58,601 nt of DNA from CAXPZW01 sp049594615 (GTDB lineage: Bacteria; Bacteroidota; Bacteroidia; Flavobacteriales_D; Sanyastnellaceae). The position numbers and the translations under genes are program-made. Position 1 is the first letter of the stretch, and each line of letters starts with the position of its first letter. The stretch is taken from positions 1-58,601 of the forward strand of contig JBMYJR010000011.1 in NCBI GenBank assembly GCA_049594615.1, written 5' to 3'. Below are positions 1 through 7,589 of this stretch, in pieces. The notes under the pieces were generated by a model, which did no database searches, was not told where the DNA came from, and worked only from the letters and a program-made list of their open reading frames with translations.

Positions 1-648
1 GACATGGGCGCATGCAACTACGACGCTACCGTCACCATCGACGACGGCAGCTGTGAATTCTTGAGCTGCGCGGGCTGTACCGACCCCACTGCGTGTAACT
101 ATGACGCCACTGCCACCATCGACGACATGAGCTGCATCCTGCCCGACGGCTGTACCGACATGGGCGCGTGCAACTACGACGCCACTGCCAACTGCGACGA
201 CGGTTCTTGCGAATACTTCACCTGTGCGGGATGTTTGGACCCCATGGCGTGTAATTACGACGCCACTGCCACCATTGACAACGGCAGTTGCGAGTTCTTG
301 ACCTGCGAAGGATGCACCAACATGACCGCGTGCAATTACGACGCCACCGCAACCATCGATAACGGCTCGTGCATCTTGCCCGACGGCTGCACCGATGACA
401 CTGCTTGCAACTACGACGTCACCGCCCTGTGCGACAACGGCTCGTGCGAATACTCTTCATGTACCCCTTGCTACGGCGACTTGGACGGAGACGGTTTGCG
501 CAGCGTGGGTGACCTGCTGATCGTCCTGGGCGACTTTGGTTGCGTCGCTGGTGCAGAATCTTGCCCAGGCGACTTGACCGGCGACGGCCAAGTCAATACG
601 TCAGACGTGCTGGACCTGATTGGCGTTTTTGGACTTCCTTGTCCGTGA
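1..648 (+). CDS. Cys-rich repeat protein with dockerin-like C-terminus (5' end outside window)
   Basis: The reading frame is open from base 1, so only the C-terminal part is present. It holds six tandem Cys repeats of 23-29 residues with the core ACNYDxxAxxDDGSC. They fall into three subtypes by their tails (EFLxC, ILPD, EYxxC) in the order A-B-C-A-B-C, so a three-repeat unit has been duplicated; the second unit covers about 229-471. The protein ends in two Asp-rich EF-hand/dockerin-like motifs, DLDGDG near base 480 and DLTGDG near base 571, followed by a short Leu-rich helix and a final Cys-Pro. The same tail closes the protein at 31527-34907. The Asp spacing suggests calcium binding and the Cys spacing suggests disulfides in a secreted protein. 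No T9SS type A sorting domain is visible. The function is unknown. Confidence 0.85.
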   Translation, partial: DMGACNYDATVTIDDGSCEFLSCAGCTDPTACNYDATATIDDMSCILPDGCTDMGACNYDATANCDDGSCEYFTCAGCLDPMACNYDATATIDNGSCEFLTCEGCTNMTACNYDATATIDNGSCILPDGCTDDTACNYDVTALCDNGSCEYSSCTPCYGDLDGDGLRSVGDLLIVLGDFGCVAGAESCPGDLTGDGQVNTSDVLDLIGVFGLPCP

Positions 649-670
649 TTTACCGGCGAGGTATTGCTTG

Positions 671-705
671 AAAAAACCGGGATGCGTGCGTGTCCCGGTT
701 TTTTT
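671..705. terminator. bidirectional intrinsic terminator
   Basis: The arms AAAAAACCGGGA (671-682) and TCCCGGTTTTTT (693-704) pair around a 10-base loop. The right arm merges into a T-run ending at 705. It ends the Cys-rich gene on the plus strand, and the A-run at 671-676 gives a U-run on the minus strand. It overlaps the stop codon of the convergent ABC transporter gene. Confidence 0.85.
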
Positions 706-2539
706 ATGCGCGGTCCTCAGCGAGTTGTTGGCGGTAAAGGTCGGCGTAGGTGCCTTCGCTGTCCACCAGTTGCTGGTGGGTGCCTTGCTCGATCACGCGT
801 CCTTGGTCCAACACCAAGATGCGGTCGGCGTGCTTGATGGTGGACACGCGGTGGGCAATGATGATGCTCGTCTTGCCTTCCATTATGCGCTTGAGGGCGC
901 TGAGGATCTTCTCTTCGGTTTCGGTATCGACCGCCGAGAGGCAATCATCAAAGATCAGGATGTCGGGGTTCTTGATGATGGCCCGGGCAATGGAGATGCG
1001 CTGCTTCTGCCCTCCCGAGAGGTTGATGCCGCGCTCACCCAGCAAGGTTTGGTACCCCTTCGCGAAGCCCAGAATGTTCTCGTGAATATCGGCGTCTTGG
1101 GCAGCCTGTACAACGCGCGCTTCGTTGGCCTCGTCTACCCCAAACTTGATGTTGTTGTAGATGCTGTCTGAGAACAAGAATACGTCCTGAGGCACGTAGC
1201 CCATGGCTGCGCGCAGGTCGTACAAATTGACGTCTTGAATGGGCGCACCATCCACGCGGATTTGGCCCGCTGTGACGTCGTACTGCCGTGCCACCAAGTT
1301 GGCCAATGTGCTTTTACCGCTACCGGTGCGTCCGATGACTGCAAGGGTCTCCCCGGGTTGGATTTCGAAGGAGACGTTTTTCAAGGCCTCGATGCCACTG
1401 TCTGGATACGTAAACGATACGTTATCAAACGCGATGCCTCCGTGCACTTGCAGGGGCGCTTCATTGGTGTTGACCACCTCAGGATCGGTGAGCAGGAATT
1501 CGTTGATGCGCTTTTGTGAGGCTTCGGCTTTTTGGACCAGGGAGGTCACCCAACCCACAGAAGCAAACGGCCAAGTCAACAGGTTAACGTAGAACACGAA
1601 CTGGAAAATCTGCCCGATCTCCAATTCGCCGGCCACCACCTTGGTGCCCCCGATGTAGATGGTCAAAATCGTAGACAAGCCTACCAACAGTACGATGATG
1701 GGCATGAACAGTGCTTCCACCTTCACCAAATCCAAGAGCTTGACTTTGTATAGGTCGCTTTGGTCGGCGAAGGTCTCTTGTTGAGCGGTTTCGCGGTTGT
1801 AGGCCTTGAGTACGCGCACACCAGAGATGCTCTCCTGCACCATGGTACTGAGGTGGCTTTGCTGCTTTTGTACCGCCTCGCTCTTTTTGTTGATGGTGCT
1901 GCTTACAAGGTAAATGCTGATGGACATGAAGGGCAGCGGTGCCAGGCTCCACAGGGTCAGTTCTGCATCGATGTACAGCATAACGGTGATCACCATCACA
2001 AGGAGCACAAACAGGTTGATCGTGTACATCACCGCAGGGCCCAAATACATGCGTACACGGGACACATCCTCTGAGATGCGGTTCATCAAGTCGCCCGTGT
2101 TGTTGCGCTTGTAGAAGGCCATAGACAAGCGCTGATAGTGGTCGTAGACCTCGTTCTTGAGGTCGTACTCGATCAGGCGGCTCATCACAATGATGGTCTG
2201 GCGCGTGAGGAAAGAAAACACCCCTTTGACAAAGTAGAGCACGATGTACAGCAGCCCCAATGCCAGTGCAACACGCAGCATGAGTCCGCCCAAGTTGTCG
2301 ACGTTGGCCACTTGGGGGTCCATGAACCACTGCAGGCTCTCAGGCAAGTCGAGGGTTTGCTCGGCGTCCGGATTTTCTTGGAAGCTGGAGTAGGTCTCGT
2401 TCAGGAAGTTGACGGCCTCTCGGATCACCTGAGGAGCATATACGGTAAACACGTTGCTGCACACCACAAAGACGGTCCCAAGCAGGATGCGCCACTTGTA
2501 TTTCCAGAAGTACTTGTTGAGGTATTGTAGCGCTTTCAC
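704..2539 (-). CDS. ABC exporter, fused permease and ATPase (MsbA/YheI type)
   Basis: This 611-residue half-transporter has an N-terminal six-helix exporter membrane domain (about 1-330) and a C-terminal ATPase domain. The Walker A motif GRTGSGKST is near residue 405 and the signature NLSGGQKQR near 506. Walker B is ILIFDD near 530, with the H-loop motif IIAHR after it. The catalytic Glu that normally follows Walker B is Asp here (FDDCLSAVD), as in the degenerate subunit of heterodimeric exporters such as B. subtilis YheI; this suggests a second half-transporter elsewhere. The substrate is not evident; lipids or drugs are usual for the family. It lies 7 bases downstream of the TonB-dependent receptor on the same strand and is probably co-transcribed with it. 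Confidence 0.93.
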   Translation of the reverse strand: MKALQYLNKYFWKYKWRILLGTVFVVCSNVFTVYAPQVIREAVNFLNETYSSFQENPDAEQTLDLPESLQWFMDPQVANVDNLGGLMLRVALALGLLYIVLYFVKGVFSFLTRQTIIVMSRLIEYDLKNEVYDHYQRLSMAFYKRNNTGDLMNRISEDVSRVRMYLGPAVMYTINLFVLLVMVITVMLYIDAELTLWSLAPLPFMSISIYLVSSTINKKSEAVQKQQSHLSTMVQESISGVRVLKAYNRETAQQETFADQSDLYKVKLLDLVKVEALFMPIIVLLVGLSTILTIYIGGTKVVAGELEIGQIFQFVFYVNLLTWPFASVGWVTSLVQKAEASQKRINEFLLTDPEVVNTNEAPLQVHGGIAFDNVSFTYPDSGIEALKNVSFEIQPGETLAVIGRTGSGKSTLANLVARQYDVTAGQIRVDGAPIQDVNLYDLRAAMGYVPQDVFLFSDSIYNNIKFGVDEANEARVVQAAQDADIHENILGFAKGYQTLLGERGINLSGGQKQRISIARAIIKNPDILIFDDCLSAVDTETEEKILSALKRIMEGKTSIIIAHRVSTIKHADRILVLDQGRVIEQGTHQQLVDSEGTYADLYRQQLAEDRA

Positions 2540-2546
2540 GTGTGGA

Positions 2547-4958
2547 TCAGAACTTGAAATTCCAGGTGACCGAAGGCAAGATGGGGAAGAGACTCACTTG
2601 GTAGGCTTGGATCTGCAGGGTGCCTTCGCTCAGCTGGCCTTCGTTGCCAAAGTAGATGAAATAGGGGTTGGCGCGGTTGTACACATTGTAGATGCTGAAG
2701 GCCCACGACGACTCGAAGCGACGGTCTTCGAAGATGGTCTCGCCGGTTTCGGGGTCGGTGATTTCCTTTTGCTTGGCCGGAGTGTAGGTGGCCGAGAGGT
2801 CTACGCGGTGATAGGGCGCCATGCGGAAGCTGTTGCGCTCGCCGTAGACGTCCACAATGTAGCCCTCATAGAAGTAACGCTCCACAGGCAAGGTGATGGC
2901 GTTGCCGGTGGCGTACACAAACGCGGTTCCGAATTGCCACTTGTCATTCAGGTCGTAGTTGAGGATGATCGACAGGTCGTGGCGGCGGTCAAAACGGGCC
3001 GGGTATTCGTTGCCGTTGTTGATGGCCTCGAAGGTGCGCATGGTCTTGCTCCAGGTGTAACCAATCCAACCGTTGAGGTCGCCCAAGCGCTTTTTGAGGA
3101 AAAACTCTGCACCGTAGCTGTAGCCTACCCCAGTGGTGAGGTTGGCATCGATGTTGGCAGCCACGTTGTCTTCGGGGCGGGTGCCCTCTTTGTATTCCAC
3201 CAGGTTTTGGAGGTCCTTGTAGTACAATTCGATCGACCCTTCCCACACGTTGTCTTGGGTGTTGCGGAAGTAACCCACCGAGTATTGGATGCCGTATTGC
3301 GGCTCCAAGCGGTCGGTAGAAGGCATCCAAATGTCCGTGGGCAGCGAGGTGGCAGACAAACTGGTGAGGTGCAAGTATTGGTAGTTCTGTTGGTAGCCGG
3401 CTTTGACCGAGCTCAGGCTGTTGAGGGTATAGCGCATGGAGAGGCGTGGCTCCAAGAAGTTGTACGTGCGCAGGACATCGCCTGAGGTGTAATCAATGGT
3501 TTCCACCACGCTGCCGGGCGCGTTGCCTTGGCCCTGGGTTTGCACGTACTTGGTGTAGGGCCCTACGTGTGCAAAGAAGCTGTAGCGCAAACCTGCGTTG
3601 ATACGGAAGCGCTCGGTGACGTCAAATTCGTCCAACACAAACAGGGCGGCTTCGTGGCTGAAGATCTGTTCGGCATCGCCGGTATCGAATTCCACTTCGC
3701 CACTACTGGCGGTCACGTTGTTGGGAGTGAATCGGTGGAAGGTGTATTCGCCGCCCGCCTTGACCTGGTGGCGCAAATTGGGATACCAGCTCAATTGGGT
3801 CTTGGCACTCCAGTCCTCTATACCGGATGCCACACCGAACGAAAAGTCCTCCTGCTCGGCCTTGAACTGGAAGGTGTAGTCCGAGTAGGTCGCGATGGTG
3901 TTCATGAAGAGCTTGTCGTTGAACAGGTGGTTCCAACGCAAGGATGCCGTAGCGTTCCCCCAAGGGATGCTCGTCTCAAACCCGGCCGAGGCACTGCTAA
4001 AGGTGAATACGTCGCGTCCAAAGTAGCCACTGAGGTAGAGTTGGTCCTTGTCTGACAAGCGCCAATTGACCTTGGTGTTGAGGTCGTAAAAGAAGTAGGA
4101 TGATCCCGCGAGATCGGCTTCGGGATTGATGAAGGGCTTTGCAAGCACATCAATGTAGGTGCGGCGTCCACTCACAATAAAGGAGCTGACATCCTTCTTA
4201 ATGGGTCCCTCCAATGTCAGGCGTGAAGAAATCAGTCCAATGCCTCCGGCGCCCGAGAACTTCTTGGAGTTGCCTTCTTTCAGGGAGATGTCCAAGACCG
4301 AGGATACCCGTCCACCGTAGTTGGCCGGCATGCCCCCTTTGATAAGCTCGATGTTTTTGACCGCATCGGCATTGAAGACGCTGAAGAAGCCAAACAAGTG
4401 GGATACGTTGTACACGATGGCGTTGTCCAAGAGCACCAGGTTTTGATCCGGACCTCCTCCACGTACGTAAAAGCCGCTGTTGCCCTCACCGGCCGATTGC
4501 ACCCCTGGCAGAAACTGGATGGTCTTGAGAATGTCCACCTCACCAAGCAGCGCAGGGAGCTTTTTGATCTTCTCCACTTCCAACTCCACGCGACCCATGT
4601 CGGTGCTCTCGGTGTTGGCATTTTTTTCGCCCACCACTTCTGCCGCAGCCGAGACGATGGTGTTGGTGCTCAGTTCTAGATTGATGGTCTGGTCCGCAGT
4701 AAGTTCAACTTGCTTCTCCCGAGAGACATACCCAATGAAAGAATACACCAAGTTGTAACTCCCCTCTGGCAAGGTCAGCGAATAAAACCCATAGAGGTTT
4801 GAGGTGGTGCCCGCGCCGGACTCCTTGTCAAAAATACTGGCGCCAAGGACGGTTTCGCCGGTTTCGGCATCGCGGATCACTCCACTGATGGTGTATGAAT
4901 CTTGGGCAAGTAGTCCTGAGGTGAGCAGCAGGACAATCAGTGTAGACAGCAGGCGCAT
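2547..4958 (-). CDS. TonB-dependent receptor with carboxypeptidase-like regulatory domain
   Basis: An outer-membrane receptor of about 803 residues. The chosen ATG at 4958 gives a clean signal peptide (MRLLSTLIVLLLTSGLLAQ); an upstream in-frame start at 4994 would place charged and polar residues before it. A CarboxypepD_reg-like beta-sandwich follows (about 20-105), then the plug domain (about 110-225, with VRGGGPDQNLVLLDNAIVYN) and a 22-strand-type barrel. The chain ends in Trp-Asn-Phe-Lys-Phe, a typical barrel C-terminus. The lack of an adjacent SusD gene argues against a classic glycan-uptake pair. The ligand is unknown. The ABC exporter follows directly. Confidence 0.93.
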   Translation of the reverse strand: MRLLSTLIVLLLTSGLLAQDSYTISGVIRDAETGETVLGASIFDKESGAGTTSNLYGFYSLTLPEGSYNLVYSFIGYVSREKQVELTADQTINLELSTNTIVSAAAEVVGEKNANTESTDMGRVELEVEKIKKLPALLGEVDILKTIQFLPGVQSAGEGNSGFYVRGGGPDQNLVLLDNAIVYNVSHLFGFFSVFNADAVKNIELIKGGMPANYGGRVSSVLDISLKEGNSKKFSGAGGIGLISSRLTLEGPIKKDVSSFIVSGRRTYIDVLAKPFINPEADLAGSSYFFYDLNTKVNWRLSDKDQLYLSGYFGRDVFTFSSASAGFETSIPWGNATASLRWNHLFNDKLFMNTIATYSDYTFQFKAEQEDFSFGVASGIEDWSAKTQLSWYPNLRHQVKAGGEYTFHRFTPNNVTASSGEVEFDTGDAEQIFSHEAALFVLDEFDVTERFRINAGLRYSFFAHVGPYTKYVQTQGQGNAPGSVVETIDYTSGDVLRTYNFLEPRLSMRYTLNSLSSVKAGYQQNYQYLHLTSLSATSLPTDIWMPSTDRLEPQYGIQYSVGYFRNTQDNVWEGSIELYYKDLQNLVEYKEGTRPEDNVAANIDANLTTGVGYSYGAEFFLKKRLGDLNGWIGYTWSKTMRTFEAINNGNEYPARFDRRHDLSIILNYDLNDKWQFGTAFVYATGNAITLPVERYFYEGYIVDVYGERNSFRMAPYHRVDLSATYTPAKQKEITDPETGETIFEDRRFESSWAFSIYNVYNRANPYFIYFGNEGQLSEGTLQIQAYQVSLFPILPSVTWNFKF

Positions 4959-4991
4959 GACGGTGTTTAAGCTGAGCGGGAAGACAGGGAT

Positions 4992-4999
4992 CAAAGGTA
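4992..4999 (-). promoter_or_regulatory. -7 box of the TonB receptor gene
   Basis: On the minus strand this reads TACCTTTG, an exact match to the Bacteroidota -7 consensus TAnnTTTG. It lies 33 bases before the ATG at 4958, giving a leader of roughly 27 bases. The A-rich stretch at 5039-5060 lies upstream of it. Confidence 0.6.
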
Positions 5000-5192
5000 G
5001 CCACCCGGCCCGGGTTCACCCGGCATTCACCCCGCAGAAAAAAAAATCTTCAAAAAGTTTAACCCTAGACGAGTTTCTCCCGTATAGGAACATGTACAAC
5101 GCACTGAATGATCAATTCATCGCAAATCATTCAACCCAACGAAACCAAGCGTTCGTGATTTCCGTAATCATGGATGTAACACTTGAGATAGT

Positions 5193-5630
5193 ATGAAGCA
5201 ACTGATGACACTCCTGGCGGCCTTGGCAATGACCTCGGCAGTATTCGCCCAAGACAATGCCTCGAAAGATTACCTCAACGCTATGTTTGAGGAATGCCCC
5301 CAGTACGAAGCCCTTTACGTTCGGACCTTGACCGACACGGGTAACGGTATGTTTCGGGCGCAAGTGCAAGACCTTTCCGGCGCTACCAAGATGGAAGGGG
5401 CGTACCTCAATACCGGCGACGATATGCTCGAGCACGGCAAGTTCACCTTCTATTACGGAAACGGCCAGGTGGAGTCGCTCGGCTACTACGAGCAAGGCAT
5501 CAAAGTGGGCAACTGGAAACGGTTTACCCTCTTGGGTGAGCCCCGGGCAGACCGCTACTACAACCCTGAATCGGTGGGTTTCTTGCGGAGTGTGATGGAC
5601 GGCAACACGCAGATGATGCGTAACCGCTAG
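5193..5630 (+). CDS. secreted MORN-like (YwqK-type) repeat protein
   Basis: A 145-residue protein with a signal peptide (MKQLMTLLAALAMTSAVFAQ) and a body of beta-hairpin repeats of the MORN/YwqK kind, for example KFTFYYGNGQVESLGYYEQG followed by VGNWKRF. Such proteins are common in Bacteroidota and are often labelled antitoxin-like, but no toxin gene lies next to it, so that label should not be read as a function. It is transcribed divergently from the TonB receptor. A perfect hairpin with a T-run follows 28 bases after its stop codon. Confidence 0.8.
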   Translation: MKQLMTLLAALAMTSAVFAQDNASKDYLNAMFEECPQYEALYVRTLTDTGNGMFRAQVQDLSGATKMEGAYLNTGDDMLEHGKFTFYYGNGQVESLGYYEQGIKVGNWKRFTLLGEPRADRYYNPESVGFLRSVMDGNTQMMRNR

Positions 5631-5657
5631 GAGAACAACGGCTTCAAACGATATTTT

Positions 5658-5687
5658 AGTCCCGGTGAAATCACCGGGACTTTTTTT
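5658..5687 (+). terminator. intrinsic terminator overlapping the start of the next gene
   Basis: The arms GTCCCGGTGA (5659-5668) and TCACCGGGAC (5671-5680) are perfectly complementary, with an outer A-T pair and a T7 run at 5681-5687. This is a strong intrinsic terminator for the 5193 gene. The GTG start codon of the following lipoprotein gene (5665-5667) lies in the left arm, and the right arm plus T-run encode its signal peptide. Confidence 0.85.
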
Positions 5688-7278
5688 GTTGTTAGCCTTG
5701 GCCTTTGTGGGCTGTGGTGGCCCTGCCGATCAGGCGGGCAAATCCGTATTTCACTACAATGAGAGCGTAGGCATCTCCTCGCTCGACCCGGCATACGCAC
5801 GCAACTTGGAAAACATGTGGGCAGTCAACCAGGTCTTTGACGGGCTGGTAGAACTCAATGCCGACTTGGAAGTGGTGCCACTGCTGGCCCGCGCATGGGA
5901 CGTTTCCGATTCAGGACGCACGTACACCTTTCATCTGAGAAACGACGTCTTGTTTCACGCCGATCCCAACCTCGGCCCAGTGCGCAAACTGGTGGCCAGC
6001 GACGTGGTGTACAGCTTCAACCGCATCTTGGATCCTGAAGTGGCCTCACCGGGCAAGTGGATCTTCGGACCTGTAGACACCGACCGGGGCGGGTTTGAGG
6101 CTTTGAACGACTCTACGCTCAACATCTACTTGCGCCAACCTTTCCCGCCATTTCTGGGCATGCTCGCTACCCAGTACTGCAACGTGGTGAGTCCCGAAGC
6201 GGTAGCCCATTACGGAGCGGACTTTCGCAGCCATCCGGTGGGCACCGGTCCGTTTCAGTTTGCCCATTGGTTGGAGGACGTGGCGCTGGTCTTTCACAAA
6301 CATCCGGACTTCTGGCAGCGCGATGCTTCCGGAGTCTCTCTGCCCTACCTGGATGCCATCAAGATTGACTTTGTGCGCGACATGAGCGTGGAGTACCTCG
6401 GCTTGCTCAAGGGCGAATACGACTTTATGAGTGGGCTGCATCCCGCATACAAGGATGAGCTGTTGACGTTCGAAGGCCAACTCTCCCCCACCTTTGAGGA
6501 CAGACTCAAGCTGCAAACCACGCCCTTTCTAAAGACGGACTACCTTGGGATTTTGGTGGACGATTCCTTGGAACTCTCCTCAGGCCACCCCCTGCACGAC
6601 GCCCGGGTGCGCCGAGCTTTGAGCACGGCTATCAACCGTGCTGAAATGGTACGTTACCTTCGCAACAACGCCGTGGTTCCGGCAGACGGCGGTTTTGTGC
6701 CCAAAGGCATGGCGGGCCATGCAGGAGGCGATGTGCTCTACGACGTGGAGGCTGCCAAAACATTGTTGGCTGAAGCGGGATATCCTTCGGGCCAGGGCAT
6801 TCCCCCCATTGACATTACCACCACCAGCGACTACGTAGACCTCTGCGAATTTGTCCAGTTTGCCTGGCGCGGATTGGGACTGCAGGTCACCGTGGACGTC
6901 CAACAAGGCGCCACCCACCGGGAAAACGTGGCCCAGTCCCGGGCGTTGGTCTTCCGCAAATCCTGGCTGGCGGACTATGCGGATGCCGAGAACTTCTTGG
7001 GCCTGTTTCACTCGGGTAATTTTGCACCCAACGGTCCCAACTACACCCACTACTCCAACCCGCAGTTTGACGCATGGTACGACCAAGCCATTGCAGCTAC
7101 TTCCGACACCGAACGCACCGCGCTCTACCAACGCATGGATTCACTCGTGCGCGCCGACAGCCCTGTGATTCCGCTGTTCTACGATCAGGTGACACACTTT
7201 GTGGGGCAGCGTGTGGAAGGGCTGCAGACCAACGGGGTGAACATGTTGGATTTGAAATGGGTGTCGGTTCGGGATTGA
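5665..7278 (+). CDS. extracytoplasmic peptide/solute-binding lipoprotein (SBP_bac_5 family)
   Basis: A 537-residue substrate-binding protein of the DppA/OppA class. Family features are visible: an early SLDPAYARN segment, the strand pair TFHLRNDVLFH, the VVYSFNRILDPE stretch, and a C-terminal PVIPLFYDQ. The signal peptide ends in the lipobox FVGC at Cys17. GTG at 5665 is the only start that gives a charged N-region (Met-Lys) before the hydrophobic core. No permease or ATPase subunits are adjacent, so it is an orphan binding protein or uses a transporter encoded elsewhere. Its start codon and signal-peptide codons lie inside the terminator hairpin of the preceding gene. Confidence 0.88.
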   Translation: MKSPGLFLLLALAFVGCGGPADQAGKSVFHYNESVGISSLDPAYARNLENMWAVNQVFDGLVELNADLEVVPLLARAWDVSDSGRTYTFHLRNDVLFHADPNLGPVRKLVASDVVYSFNRILDPEVASPGKWIFGPVDTDRGGFEALNDSTLNIYLRQPFPPFLGMLATQYCNVVSPEAVAHYGADFRSHPVGTGPFQFAHWLEDVALVFHKHPDFWQRDASGVSLPYLDAIKIDFVRDMSVEYLGLLKGEYDFMSGLHPAYKDELLTFEGQLSPTFEDRLKLQTTPFLKTDYLGILVDDSLELSSGHPLHDARVRRALSTAINRAEMVRYLRNNAVVPADGGFVPKGMAGHAGGDVLYDVEAAKTLLAEAGYPSGQGIPPIDITTTSDYVDLCEFVQFAWRGLGLQVTVDVQQGATHRENVAQSRALVFRKSWLADYADAENFLGLFHSGNFAPNGPNYTHYSNPQFDAWYDQAIAATSDTERTALYQRMDSLVRADSPVIPLFYDQVTHFVGQRVEGLQTNGVNMLDLKWVSVRD

Positions 7279-7589
7279 TTGGATGGGTCCATGACCGATT
7301 CTCATTCGATTTCCTTGCTAACGTCCGGGCATCCCCGAGTGGGGCCCCCTCCGCCCCCTTCCCCGCCTCCGCCGCTCAGACCCCCCAATTTCCCACACCA
7401 CAACCACCCCACCAAACCTCCACCCCCACACTTTGTATACGGTCGTCCAGAGCACATGAATCGCAACCCTCACCCCACCCCTGGTAAAAAAACCCTGCAC
7501 GAACCCCTTGCACTTCCACCTGCACTAGCCCCCGCTTTTCACTTTTCACTACTCATCCGTCGTTGTATTTTCGTCCCAAACCTCAATCC
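7279..7589. other. gene-free C-rich, G-poor intergenic stretch
   Basis: From about 7336 to 7550 the plus strand is dominated by C with very little G, including CCCCCT, CCCCTTCCCC, CCCCCC and CCACCCC runs. The minus strand therefore carries many G-runs. No coding homology is apparent; the open frame at 7279-7647 reads as a Pro/His-rich low-complexity string with no conserved motif. The promoter of the next gene sits at its right end. Confidence 0.6.
7566..7573 (+). promoter_or_regulatory. -7 box of the M49-like peptidase gene
   Basis: TATTTTCG matches TAnnTTTG except for one base. It lies 16 bases before the ATG at 7590 and supports that start over the TTG at 7563, which is upstream of the box. 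Confidence 0.5.

Noticed and set aside
1..648. CRISPR-like regular DNA repeats
   Set aside because: The regularity comes from protein-coding repeats in one open frame, with variable lengths and no spacers.
5193..5630. Toxin-antitoxin system because of the YwqK-like repeat
   Set aside because: The protein has a signal peptide and no toxin gene is next to it; the antitoxin label for this repeat family is not reliable.
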